A stretch of 64,000 bases of DNA from Chrysomallon squamiferum (Eukaryota > Mollusca > Gastropoda > Neomphalida > Peltospiridae): the NCBI GenBank assembly GCA_012295275.1, contig CM022671.1, positions 27,431,822 through 27,495,821 of the forward strand, read 5' to 3'. Shown here in pieces: positions 42,038 to 56,843 of this stretch. A program made the position numbers and the translations under genes. Position 1 is the first letter of the stretch, and every line of letters starts with the position of its first letter. The notes under the pieces are model-generated. The model was not told the origin of the DNA and did not search any database. It was given only the letters and a program-made list of their open reading frames with translations.

Positions 42038-42943
42038 TAATTAATTTTATTATATAATTCAGTGTTTTCAGATTATTAACTCTTCATCTAACTAGCTGAT
42101 AGAACAAAAACAATTTCGCCAAATGTTTCTGGAATTGCGATTACTTCAAATTTGTAAATATGTACTCATAAGGTTATTATTTGTAACAACACCAACAATA
42201 ACCAATTAATAACAATAATAATAAGAAGAAGAAGAAAAAAAGAAGAAGAAGAAGAAGAAGAAATTTTTAAATATTTTAGGATTTTGGATTTCAGAAATAT
42301 ATGGGTAGGCCTATTAGACCTATATTTGCTTATAATTATTTCTCTTTTGTTGTTATTCTTTTGAAATAGATAACTATATAAAATTATCTTCTACGAAAAC
42401 AGTATGTTGGTGGAAGAAATGTGCTGTAACTCAATGACTGATTGAGCAAAAGAACTGATCTAAAATACGATAACACGCTAATTCAGTCCTCAATGCATCG
42501 GTTGAGTTTTTTCAGGTTGAAATCATTCTTTGAGCAAATAAAATATTCACTTCACAGAAAACGTATGACTAACAATTTTTAAAAAAATGTTTAATGTTTA
42601 CACCTCGACATATTTGTATGTTCCGCTTTTGTGGTAACGGTGCACCACACTGTCTCAGAAATACCTAAGTTACAAAAATAATTATAGTTTCGATTTTCTT
42701 AGTTCTTTAAAATATCGACTGATTTTCATTCACTATCTTTGACTATGTATCGAAACAATAGTAAATGACAAGAAAGAATCGGTTGGATGCAGCCTTCACC
42801 TTTGATAACTTATGACCTCGCGCGTGTTCTAGTTATTTCAATAAAGTAATCGAGATCGTTGAGTGTTTATAGTGAGCAAGAGCATGAAGGATCAAATCAT
42901 TTTGACAAATGCAACAATATCACCGGCAAGGTAGCTGTACAAA
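41406..42943. other. PIPOX 3' flank and spacer to HIRA
   Basis: AT-rich, with a T-run at 42007-42035 and (GAA)n near 42223-42260. HIRA's promoter and 5' UTR must lie at the right end. CACCTTTGATAACTTATGACCTCGCG near 42799-42826 is the only less AT-rich part and no specific site could be defended. Confidence 0.35.
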
Positions 42944-43589
42944 ATGCGTCTGTTGAAGCCTGCCTGGGTCACATATGAAGGTAAACCAGTAAAATGTGTG
43001 GATAAAGATCTTAAAGTTAATGCTATTTCAGTATTTGAGATTTCTCATTTTCTGTGATTTCGAAACAGAAAACAAAAGAACTATTTGACATGCTATTGAT
43101 TGAAAAAAATCAAAAAAATCAAAATAATAAAAACAACAACTAAATGCAGTATTTGAGACTAAACATTTAATACCGTCACTGTTTAATAATGCAAATGTGT
43201 CATAAATTATTGTAATTATTTATCAGTCCAAATAGCAATGTCAGAGTATACTACTATTATAACTATTTCTAGTGACTGTGTAAGTATATTCATGATCTTA
43301 TCCTGTATTTTGATAATTAAAGTTTTAATATTTCATTTTTGGTTAGAATAAATTTCCAATTCTAGAAATTTATGAAATGCACATTTTACTGAGATCTTTT
43401 TCTCAGAATCATTCTGAATTATATTTTCGACATTCCAGATTTCATTGTTATTATTAATTTAGTATCATTATTGTTTTTCTCTTGTTTTTAGGAAAGCCAA
43501 TTTTTTCCATTGACATTCATCCTGATGGATCTAGATGTGCAACTGGAGGGCAAGGTACTGTATCAGCTTGTTTTAAAAAACAATAACTA

Positions 43590-43624
<35 letters not shown>

Positions 43625-46600
43625 GAATTTACTTTATCATTTGAAATGTTTCTGTACGTTTTTCCATTTTATAACATAATGGGATGTAATGATATGTTTG
43701 CCTATGAAATCAAATGATAGCTATTAGCTAATAAAACAAATAAAGAAAATCAATCAGAATGTTTTTGATATATAATAAAGCATTTCTAATGGTTACTGGT
43801 TGATGTTTGAATAAATTATATGCAATATATCAAACATGTTTCACAAGCACTATTAGATTAGTAGCAAAAGAGTTAACCAACAGTGGAGAAAGGCTGAACG
43901 TGTGAAATTGTTTCATACAGAAAAATAGTCTTACATTTGTTTGAGGAATTCCATGTATCCATGTGTTTGTATGTATATAAATAAATAAAGACTATAAAGA
44001 TTCGTTTTACTAAAGATAAAACATACGTCATTATATGTTTCACAGCATAATAAATATGCTGATATTTCAATGGCCCTCAAAACAGATGTCTCTGCATGAC
44101 AGAAAATAGATCATAACAGTAATTTGACCAATCAGTATCTTGTCAGATTTAGTTATCTTCAGATGATATAAAGGTTCTGTATAAGATACAGGAAAGGAAT
44201 TGTAAACAAAATAATACTTTTTTGGCACTAGTAACACATTTGATTCCTTGCGCTTTTTGAAAGAGTTGATGTGGTAAATTGTTAAAATATGTATGAGGAA
44301 GTGTTTCAGGTATCTTTTATGTTATTAATAAGATTTTTGTTAAAATATGATGTCTCAGTCTTATAATTACTGACCTTATGGATTGATGAGCTGTTGCTCT
44401 TACAGAATAATTTAAAAAACTTAACATTTCTTAGTAAACAATAAACAACTCATTTCATTTCAGGTTGATTTTTTTTTTGTTTTTTAAAATAATTATTCAA
44501 GAGTAATACTGTTGATATAAAAAAAAAGAAAAAATAGCAGATTTATTTTATGATCCCAAAGATGGTTAATTCAGGTCCAGAACCGTATAATATTTGATTA
44601 AATTAGAAAAATTAAAATATTTAGGTGATGACTGTGGGAAGGTTGTTATCTGGAATATGTCGCCAGTGCGAGAAGAAGTTGATGAGAAGGATGAAGCTGT
44701 TCCTAAAGTACTGTGTCAGATGGACAACCATCTTGGTAATTATTTGCTGACATCTACTTACTTCATTAGTTCTTAATTTTAATGGTAAATACTGAAATGG
44801 ATAATAGTGAAACCAGCATAACAAAGTCTTTAGTGATATGACTTGAAATAATTTATGATGAAAATCACCATTACAGATAACATGGTTAATTAATTGTGTT
44901 TTAAATGATTTAATAATTAATTTCATGGTGAATATTTTAATGGTCTATAAAAATAAAATAAAATAATAGTAATAATAATAAAGTAAATAAATAATAATAA
45001 TAGTAATAAGAATTAATAAAAAAAAAAATGTGAATGTTAACATGAATAATAGCAACACCAGCATAAAGTACTCCTTAATGATATGATTGGAGGAATCCCT
45101 AACTCGAAATTTTTATGATGAAAATCACCATTAAAAATGACAGTTAATTAACTCTTTTATAAAAGATTGACATCAAAACAAATATTAATTAAATACTCCA
45201 AAAAAAAGAGAAAAAGAGTGAGATATATGTATGTATGTGTATTGTATTTTGTGGTATGGATTTTTTAAATTTTAAATTTCAAGTGTTATATCAAGTCATT
45301 AATTATTAGCTTGTCATATTTATTATTGTTTTTATGCAGCATGTGTGAACTGTGTGCGTTGGTCTCACAGTGGAAGTTCTCTGGCAAGTGGTAGTGATGA
45401 CAAGCTTATTATTATCTGGCAAACAAGCAGGTAAATTATTTATAAAGAGTTGTAGAATGTAATATTTATATTATCTGGCAAACAAGCAGGTAATTTATTT
45501 ATAACACGGTTTTAGAATGTAATACTTATATTATCTTACAAACAAGCAGGTAATTTATTTATAACACAGTGTTGTAGACTGTAATACTTATAGTATTATT
45601 CATAATTTTTGTGTCTATAATTTCATTTGTTTAGTATGTATAATGTCCTTGATGTAATGTTAATAATAAATGGTTAATTTTTAAATTAAGTTATTGTTAT
45701 TTCAAATATTTTTCATAAAAATAAACACTTTTTTTTTTACTGTTGTTTTTTATGTTTATAAAAGTACAACCAGTTTGTCTGTATCATTTTGATTATTGTT
45801 GCTAAAACGGTATTTAAATTAATTAAACCAGTTGTAATATATAATATATCAGTTGTACATGTATTTCAATAAAAGTGAATAAATAACAAGAAGGTAATTA
45901 ACTTTGCCACACTATCTATTAATAAATGATATCTGAGTATATAACATTGGTTTCAGGCTCTCTTATGCTACTGCAGTGTTTGGATCAAGAAATGTGAATA
46001 TAGAACAATGGAGACCAGTAGCAACTCTTCGAGGTCACACTGGAGGTATGTTCTTAATTAGACAAGAATAATAATTGATTCAGAATGTTTTCATTTTATA
46101 TATAATATATATATTTAATCATTTTAAATTGTTACAGAAAACTAATTGTTATTTCAGAATTTTAAATAAAAGCTTTAAATATTTTAAACATGTTATCAAC
46201 TATGTTTTTCTGATATGATAAAATGTGAGTTTCATTCTTTTTTAATCTGTAAATGTGCGGTAATACTAAGAGCGTAATAATCTTTTGAAATGTTAATGTT
46301 ATTTATATAAGCACACAGTTGCTGGTGTTATTTCATCTATTTTTTAAAATCTTCTTTCACTTATAAAATTATTAATTTAAGAAAAATTAATAAATACACA
46401 GTTGAGCTTATCTACTTCTTTGAAAAGGTATCATAAGCATTTTGATTCACGTGTATTTCAGATGTCTTGGATCTCGCTTGGGCTCCCAGAGATATGTGGC
46501 TGGCATCATGCAGTGTTGATAACACAATAGTTATCTGGAATACAAACAAATTCCATGGTACTCAAATATTACACACAGTATACTTGGTCTTATAAATTCT

Positions 46601-49600
46601 CACAACAAGTCATATTTTAAAAAAATTTGAAACACCATCTCTTCAATATAGGTTTCACCTCATTTGGAAGTGGAATTGGCAAGAATATCTGGATTTTCCA
46701 GTGTTTTGGACCAAAGCTCAATATGTACTTAAACAAAACAAAAAAATAGAGAAAAGGAAAGAACAAAAATTTTAATTAACAGGTACAGATTACTACAGAT
46801 ATAAATTAATAAAACTAAAGTCAGTTTTCTGGAATCTGGATAAATAGTTTTGTACTTACACTAATATATATATATATGTTTAATGTGTGAAACTGTCATA
46901 TGCTTAAACACTGGAAATTATCTATCAGTAATAATGTGCCTCATTAAGTAATTATTTTATGTATTTCATACAACTTTGTGGAAAATTCTAATGAAATCAT
47001 TATTAAAGCTACTGACTGATGGTCATTTGTATTTCAGAACAAGTTGCCGTTCTAAAAGGTCATTCAGGTTTAGTGAAAGGAGTCACTTGGGATCCTGTAG
47101 GAACATACATTGCTTCTCAGGTACAGAATATAAATTTTCAAAACTTTGTCCTTCATTTTACTTCAAACGTGACGAAATAGTTGAAACATAGTTTCATCAT
47201 AATTATTGGAAACAACTTATTAAATCGCCAACCATGGTAAAATTTGTGGGTTGTAGTAGTAATTGTAAAAATTATCTACATTTTGCCATCATCGTAATCA
47301 AATCAGTAGTTATAAAGCAATGCACTTGAAAATGGTTTATGTCTTTATGTAATATGTCGTTTCTCTTTGCAGGCTGATGATAAAAGTTTGCGAATTTGGA
47401 GGACACGAGACTGGCAACTGGAAGCCACAATACAGGAACCCTTCAAAGAGGTGTGTTTATTTGTTAATCACAGAACAAGTAATAATTCAGAAATTTATAA
47501 AACGGTTACCTAACAAATATGGAGAGAAAAATTATGTGATACATTTTAGAATTGTGTAACTATTTCTGAAATAAGAACAGCGATTTTGAATACTGATATT
47601 TTATTTGTTTTATAAAGTAGTTTCTTTGCCAAATTGGAAACTTTATTCACTCATGTAAATAGACATTATTTTTTCAGGTATCATTTTTCATTTCTATTAA
47701 CTGGATTTCTGTCCATCATTAAAATCATAATTTATTAAGTTTTTTTTTTTTTTTTTTTTTTTTTTTCAGTGTGGAGGGACAACTCATGTCCTGAGGCTGA
47801 ACTGGTCACCTGATGGTCACTACATTGTGTCAGCTCATGCTATGAACAATTCTGGACCCACTGCTCAGATTATTGAGCGGGAGGGATGGAAGGCGACTCT
47901 TGATTTTGTTGGTCATCGGAAAGCAATTACAGTAGTTGTGAGTACACATGATGCTATTACATAGGTGTTCAGAGTTCTTTCATTTTTAATTCCGATAATG
48001 ATATGTACCAAACATTTTTATTATTATTCAGGATTCATAAAATTTACCTTGACAAGAGTTTTCAGATTATCCTGAATGTTGCTCTTCAGTTATCACAAGA
48101 TCTTATGCATTGTCTTTTCTTAAAAATTATCAGGAAAATGTATTTTAAGTATTTTATATATCTTAGTCTTGATTTATATTGATTTATGTTAATAATTTCT
48201 CTCTTCTTTTTTTTTCAGAGATTTAATCCAAACATCCTGACTAAAAAGATCAAAAAAGATTCTTCTAAGGTGAAATTTTTTTTTTTTTGATGTTTAATTA
48301 ATTTAACACAGCCACTTAATTATTAAATTATAATATACTATTTAAGCATAAACATTTGTCAGAAATAGGTAAAAAGTTTTATTTTAACGGGAATTTTGGT
48401 TAAATATTCTGATGACTAGTATATATATTCAGTTTTTCTATATACTTTCCATTTTTATTTCTAGTTAGAAAATTTGATAGATACATTTGTTAGTTTTGTA
48501 TTTTGAATAAACTGAAAATCTTACAATTTATTATTTAATAATCTTTTACAATTTATTATTTAATTTTTAATTTTTTTTTTCAGAATCAGCAGTACTCATG
48601 TTGTGCTATTGGTAGCAAAGATCGATCTTTGTCAATATGGGTAACTAACTATAGAAACATTTATTTAAACTGTTTTTACAGTTAATGAATCAATATTGAA
48701 AAATGTTGTTTTTTAAAAGGAAGTAATAAAATTTAGCTTGATCAGATTGAACTTCAAATTGCAAACAAGAAAAAGAATGATCTTATTTCGTTTTTTGTTA
48801 TAAAGTGAAAAAAAATCTTGATCTTCTCACAGTGGAATACAAAGACTTTGCAAAAACATCTTAACAGTAATTTTATTAAAATAATATTTATATTAATACT
48901 TACGGTAATATTTGCATTTATTTGTTCTATAATTTCTTTTGTTTAATATGTAAACTATCCATAATGTGATTTAATAATAGATGGTTTGTTTTTAAATTAA
49001 ATTATTGTTATTTCAAACATTTTTCAGAAAAATAACCACTTTTTTGTGTGTTTCATGTTTACAATGACCATAGATTTCATGACTTTTCCTTTATGAGTTG
49101 ATTCAGGAGGTGTTACATATTAAAGAGTTACTACTTTTTATCAAATTATTAATCCATTCTAGCTAGTACTCTGTGACTGATTTATCAGAGGATGTCAGTG
49201 TTCCTGACTGAAGGGAAGTAATCATAAACGATCCTTTCTTCTAACAAATACAAGAAGCATGTCGAGAGGTTGCTGCCTGTTTCTTCTCAAATTGTTATGT
49301 AAAAACCACATAATCACCTAATAAACCTCAATATTAAGATGAATTGAGGTGTTTTTATACAAAATGTAATCAATATTCATATAGCTGTCGCAATTTCCTT
49401 AGATTTCTTTCATCAGTATTGTCAGATGTGAGGACTAATCATTCGTTTATGTATGTGAATGTTAATTTTCACTTGTTTTTTCTTCTGCAGCTGACTGCTT
49501 TGAAAAGACCACTGGTTGTAACTCACGACCTCTTTGAAAGTCCTATTATGGACATTACATGGTGAGTTTTATTGTCACCCATTGTTTCTATATCAGTCAT

Positions 49601-52600
49601 ATTTATATAACAATGGTTCTTTTTCACAGTGTGTATTTGATTGTTTCTATCCATTCCAAAAAACAACAACTGGAAAAAAAGAACTAGGAATAAAGGAAAA
49701 TAAGAAAGTTATTGCACAGTATATTGGTTTAATTTATGCTGGACAGCTGAAAGATAGTATATATTATTGTAAAATTCCATTTGATTTACAAAATTCAAGT
49801 TGTAGAGTACAGAACACCATAACTTTTTAAGGACTGTTTTATGTGTATAAAGAAATAGATCTGAACTCACAAGATTCTGCAAGATTGATTGAAAATATTC
49901 TTCCATGTCAGAATTTATTTGATGCTGTCTTTCATAAATTATCAATATTAATAGTCTTTATTCTTTTGGCTGTTATTTTTAGGAGCAGAGATGGTCTGGA
50001 ATTGATGTGTTGTTCTCTTGATGGAACTGTGGCATTTCTAGACTTCACAAAGGAAGAAATTGGAGTTGCTCTTTCTGTGGAAGAACGGGTTTGTTTATTT
50101 TCCTATTTCTCAACATAATTTCAGTCTTAAAGATGGAAATCCAATTTCATACTTATCTGTTTGTCAACATGTATTTGTTTTAAAAATAGTCATGTTCAAA
50201 ACATAATTATCAGTAGATATCTATCTACAGATGACAAATTTGTCATTATTCATGAATATCTTTGCAGCAAAGTTTGCTGGAGAGGACATATGGAAAGTCA
50301 CTGCCAATAAACATGTTATCAAACCACACTACTCAGATTATAGAGTCAGCAGCCATTTTGAATCTTCAGCAGCAGCAGAAAACCATGGATGTAATTGCAC
50401 CAAAAGAGATCAGTCTTGCCTCGAATTCCTCTTCCAACATGACCAATGGAGACAAACCATTCAAGGTGAAAAAGAAAACTAAACTCCACGAAAATGGTGT
50501 TTGATACAATAAACAAATATTTAATGATGGGGAAATATAATTTGTAAATTTTAAACGTTACATTATTTTTCTCGTTGTCGTCATTAACTGTGGCAATATA
50601 GAAATATAGAAATAACAATCAAAAGCACATTTATTCATATTTCCAGATATCTGGATTCTGTAATAAGCTTCTTTTTTTTTTTAGGCAAAAAATATTAAGT
50701 TTATGCAATTTCAGTAAAAGTTTTAAATTATGTAACTTTTTTTTTTTTTTTTTTATTTTTTTTTTAAATAAATAAATAACACCTATCTTTTGTTTTAGTT
50801 GGTTGTTTTTTGTTTTTCAGCCACGAGATAAACAGATAGAAACAAAAACACCTGATGGAAGAAGAAGAATCACACCAATTTTCCTCGCCCCACAGCCAGA
50901 CGTTGGGTAAGAGAGTAAAAAGTCACACAACACACAACTTACACGAAATGTTTCAGTGAACACAGCATTCCAGTTATGAAGACATACGAACAATGTTAAT
51001 TTTTGTATATATTTGTTGTTATTAGTATCAGTCTGTTACTTTTTAATTTTAAATCAAACAAAATTAATAAATTTAGTTAGCAAGGAAAAGTGTATGATTA
51101 TGGTGATAAATACGGTTTATACTGAAACTTCAAGAAGAGTGTTTTATTGTGATGTAAGAAGAGATTAGAGATTAATGCAGATGTTTGCTGCCATTTTTAT
51201 TGTTCCAGTACTGGTAGTAACCATCTTGAAAAAATTGTTATACTTGTTTTGGGTTGTTTTTGTTTGTTCTGTTTGATTTTGTGTTTTTTTTATATATTAA
51301 AAAAAATAATAAATCACAAAGAAAATTATAATTTTTTCTTTGATATGTTTAATAATTTCTATATATAATAAATTTTGGTGAAAAAATGTTCTTGTACATC
51401 TTTTTTAACAGTGGAGCACCACTTCCTTTCAATGCACGGAAGATTGAGTTTAGCACGACCAAAGAGCTGAGCACCATTGTGATAGAGAAACAGAATCGTG
51501 TCACAGGTCCTGGATTGTCCCCTGCAACATCATCACCATCTGTGACATCGCCAACGCAAAGCAAAAACAGTCAGCCAACCACAGACATCACCGCAACCTC
51601 TACAAAAACACCCTCCACAACATCCTCACAGCCAGTTACCTCAGCAGCTCCTGTGAAATCTTACAATGATATACAGGTGAGATTTAATCTTTTAATTTTT
51701 TTTTTTTTTAGGTTGTATGTTAAACAGGTAGGAGATTTTTTAACAGAGGTATTGTTTATTTATTAATGAACACTTGCGTTATTATTTATTTAATTATGTT
51801 AATATAAGATAATATTTAGACTGAGTGGTATTTATAAAAGATAAGTAGATAAAATGTATTTCTCTGGCACTGTTCAGACTATTGAATTGATAGTTATATA
51901 AGATTTATTTAAGTGAATTAGTAAGTTAGAACACTAGTGATTGATCATTTTTGAAAAACAAAAAAAAGAAAAACATTTTTATATAGAATCCAACAGTGAA
52001 GTCACATTTTGCATTGATAACCAACATAAATATAAATTAATGTTGTTACCCATTGTTTTTTCATTATTTGTTAAAAAGAGGAAAAACACATTTCATGTGT
52101 GTAAAAATAATTTTTTTCACTTTGAACTCTTTACTTCTTACAATTTTGTTTATTTTTTTAAGTTATTATTTTGTTTTTGTTGAAAGCCAATGACAGCCTT
52201 AGAAAAGACTCCTGACAAACAGAAAGCAAAGTCTGTTGTTTCTGAAGTTTCTTCTGAGAAAACCAAACCAGAAAAAAGTACTTCAGCTTCTTCAGTTATG
52301 ACAACACCAGTAGCTCCGTAAGTTACTATATTTATATCAGCAACGTTTTACTCAGTTCTGTCTTGACAGTTCTGTTTAGCAGGTGAGAAACTGAACAGTA
52401 GATAATTTAAATATTTTAGGTCTCCTTTATTTTTCTAATATTAGGTGTTAATTTGTGTTGCCTAAAAGCCAGATATCTTTCAGCAGTTTGGAGTAATAGA
52501 TAGATGGATCATGTACCATCCAAACTAAGCATATCTCTGACTTATGTCTGGACATGTTTGTCAGAAAAACTAAATAAATATATTTTAAAGACATCAGAAT

Positions 52601-53474
52601 ACCTGAAAATATGCCTGACAAAGATTCACTGCTTATCACAGAATGTTTCGAGTGCATGTACCTGTAAAAACAAATTGCACACATTATAAACTTGTTTAAG
52701 AACACAGACAAATATATTCGCACAAATGCACACACAACTATTAAGTACATCAAATCACTTGATTGCAATAAAACATAAAAGTTACAATTTTCACTTACAC
52801 TAAATGATAAAATAGTTCTTCCTTTTGATAATGATGGTGAAAATGATGATGATGAAAAAAAAAAAAATAGTAGTAGCAGTAATAGTAATAATAATAATAA
52901 TAATAAAATATAAAATATAAAATTTAAATTTAATAAAGTGTTACATTATTTTTAAAACTAGTTAAAAACCAGAGCCACAAAGATTAAAATCAGTAATACA
53001 TTTGATGATATTAAAATAAATTTTAACCATTACTGTAACATGTGATTCTTGATAATTATTTTTTCTATCTAGATCCACTTTACTTAAACTGATAGAAGTT
53101 ATTTTTAATTTATATTAAATATTTTTTGGTTTCTGTTATAAAAAACTTCTGTAGACCTGTCAGTGAGAAAGATAAAGTTGTGGAAAAAGCTCGACTCACT
53201 ACAAGTTTACCAATCAAGAGAAAACTGGACGAAAGAAGACAAGGTCGAGGTAGACCTAGGAAGATAGACAGAGAGGTCAGAGAGGCGGACAGGTCATTCG
53301 GACCTGGTCCAGCCACACAGGTCAGTGAAAGAAAGAAAGAAAAAACAACATTATTTCATTTTTGTTGATTTATTATTATAAAATTTGCATTAGTTGTGCA
53401 TTAATGTGATCTGGAATGAGATAATTTTTACTTAATATTGATTAAAATTTTAACCATATAAAGATAATAATGCT

Positions 53475-53507
<33 letters not shown>

Positions 53508-54926
53508 CTTGTTGTCAAAAATATGTCTTTGGATTTGTTATGATACATTATTATCTCTAAATTTTTCAAAATTGTTTTATTTATACTTTGAGAGCATAGT
53601 TTTCAATTACTTTTTGTTATGTGTAATGCAAAAGTACATGTTTATGTGATAAGAAGGATAAATTTATGTTTATTTCAGGTTGGGGTAGATCGGGAGATCA
53701 TACGACACATTCCTGTCAGTTCTGACTTGCATTTACCCGTTCCAAACATAGACAAGTCTTCAGAGAAACTGGTAAGCAAAGATTTCTATTATTTAAAAAT
53801 TAAATTACATCTTTTTGTGTTCTCTTGTTTATATCTAAATATACCTCCTATACTCTTATCTATCTATCTATTTCTAATTATAAAAACACTTTTTTTCCAA
53901 AGCAGTTACCAGAGCATGTTGAATTTCAACATTTTTTAATTCCATATAGTCAGTTCATAAATATTTTCTGTAATGTATATTAAAGACCAATTTTAAAAAA
54001 AATATATGTAAAACTAATTCTTTGCTGTTCATCGGAAATGACAACATAATAAAAACGTTTTACCAGTGAATAGAATCTGTTTCATTTGAGATGAAAAAGT
54101 AGTAACTTGTCTTGCAGCCATATTCTTTCATGTTCTTTCTCTTCTTTTCTCTCTTCACTACTTGTTACTAAGCAGAAAACATATGTATAAGTATCCTGTA
54201 CAAAGTTATAAATTATTTACAGATTCATGGAAAGATGGGATCTGAGAATTCTCTTGTGCTGGAGGTAGAAAATGACATTCAGGCAGGATCCATCTCAGTT
54301 CACAAGGTGAAGTGTTTAAAAGGTGGGACTGTTGCCTGGGAACAAGTTTTTACTTCAAAAGTCAACATAGTAAATGGATCAAGGTAGGAATTTTTTTTCA
54401 TATATTATTTATTATTTTATATATATATATCTATATATATTTTAATGCCAAGATATTTTTTATTACTTTATAAATTAATTTTTGAAAATTATTTTTTATA
54501 AATGTTATTATATGTACATCTTTTTCTCCTAAAAAAAATTAAAAGTAATTTATTTAATGTATTCACTTAACTGTTACATGTATACATTATGGTAAAAGCT
54601 AACATTCCATCTATTTCTGTTTATTTCAATACAGTTAACATTATTCTGAAGTCTTTCTAATGCAGATTTTTTTCAGTTACATAACAATTTTCAAACGTGT
54701 ATTTTTCAGCATGTTGACATGCATTGGTTGTGAAAACAACACCTTGTCAATCTTTAGTGTTGGAGGAAGAAAACTTTTGCCTAGTCTGATGCTGAACTCC
54801 AAAATATCAGTGTTAGAGTGCAACAATCAGTTTGTGATGGTTATTACTCAAAAAGGCAGTCTGTATGTGTGGTACGTGTAATCTTTTCTGCTTCTCTGTA
54901 CATACTTATGTATTAAAACAGTATTA

Positions 54927-54958
<32 letters not shown>

Positions 54959-55616
54959 CACTGCTATTACTATTATTATTTTTATCATCATCATCATCAT
55001 TTTCACCATCATTATCAAAAGGAAGAACTATTTTATTATTAAGCATAAGTGAAAGTTGTAAATTTTATGTTTTGCTGCAGTCAGGTTATTAGATGTATTT
55101 GACAGTTGCGTGTGAATGTATTTGTCTGTGTTCTTAAACAAGTTTATAATGTGTGCATTTTGTTTTTACAGGAACATGCACACAAGACATTCTGTGATAA
55201 GCAACGAATCTTTGTCAGGCATATTTTCAGGTATTTTGATGTTTTTAAAATTAGACTGGGTATATAGTATGAATTTATTTATTTATTTATATATTAAAGG
55301 AGATTTAAGATATGCAAAAATATTCACTTTGACAAGATTTTTCAAATTATATTAAAAATAGGTTTGTGTAATGGTGTCAGTATTATAATTATAATATTTT
55401 TAAATTAATTTTTCCAAGAATAAACCAACTCAATTATTATTGTTATTAAATTAATTTTTTTTTAAATTTGCATATACATAATAAATTAGCTATTTTTATT
55501 CTAAAAAATAATAATAAACTAAACACTACTTATTATTATTACTATTAATACATTTTTTATTGCTTTATTATTTTTGTTCTAATTCATTATTATTTTTTTC
55601 CCCTCAATTCTTCTAA

Positions 55617-55647
<31 letters not shown>

Positions 55648-56694
55648 TTTGTTTATTATTTCAGCAAAGGACAAACTAGAAAAGTCACTGTTGACTGCTG
55701 AAGGTGTTCCTGTTCTTTCATTATCAAACAAAAAATCATTTACATTTTCTCCAGACATTTGCTCTTGGTATGTGTTTCTCTCTTTTCTTTTTATTATAGT
55801 TCATCACAAAACATGAATTTATTTACACTTCTGTTGTTAGATTCTATTTTATTTTATTTTATATTTTTTTGCTGAAAAATACTGAAACTTGTTTATTGAT
55901 ATTCTTAATTATATAAGTTAAAAGGAAACTCAATTACATTTTGTTGCTATTTTAGGTTTTTTTAGTTTTTATTTTATTCGTTATTTTATTATATATTTTT
56001 GGATATAATTATAATAGGGTTTAATTCAGAAACATTTTAATTTTATTCAGTTTTTCATCTATGTGCTCGAAATGTTTCATGTTTTAAGTCACTTTTAAAA
56101 CCAGTGTAATTCTGTTTATCAGCTTATTACATCAGCTAGTGATATATTTCAGTGTATTAGTTAGTTTTATATTTAAGTAAACAAACTAGTTATATACTGC
56201 AATATATATTTCAATATATCAAACACTTGTATATTTCAGTATATCATCCAGTTGTTATATATCAGTATATCAGTTACATTTGTGTATTTCAGTTGCATAT
56301 TTGTCTTTATATTCCTCACCCTCAGTTTTATTTGTACACAGAAACTAGTTATTTTTCAGTAATTCAGTTAAATATCTGTATTTGTTTTATCTGTACAGGA
56401 TGCTGGTTAATGACAAGACAGATTTTCTGCAGACGTGTTCAGCTCATCAGAGTTGTCTCCCTCAGAACAAAACCAGCGTCTCAGGACCACTGTCCTCACT
56501 GCAGACTAAAGATGACAGGTAGTTTTACTGTGTGTTAAAAAGTCTCTTCTTTTTCACATTACAAAATACAGATATGAGTAGCATTTATGTCAATTTTCAT
56601 TTCAGATTATTCAATTTCATGATTTTTGTTTTTAATTTAACTATTTATTATGTATTTGTTTAATTTGTGGTTCAGTTTTTATTTATTTATTTTT

Positions 56695-56727
<33 letters not shown>

Positions 56728-56797
56728 AATTATTTTTGTTAATACTATTATTATTATTATGCTTGTTTTTTAAATTATTATTATTATTATTTTATTA

Positions 56798-56843
<46 letters not shown>

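Noticed and set aside
52448-52768. Independent minus-strand gene in HIRA intron 17
   Set aside because: Its only conserved part is the inverted copy of HIRA exon 22; the remainder is the copied intron 21 sequence read through.
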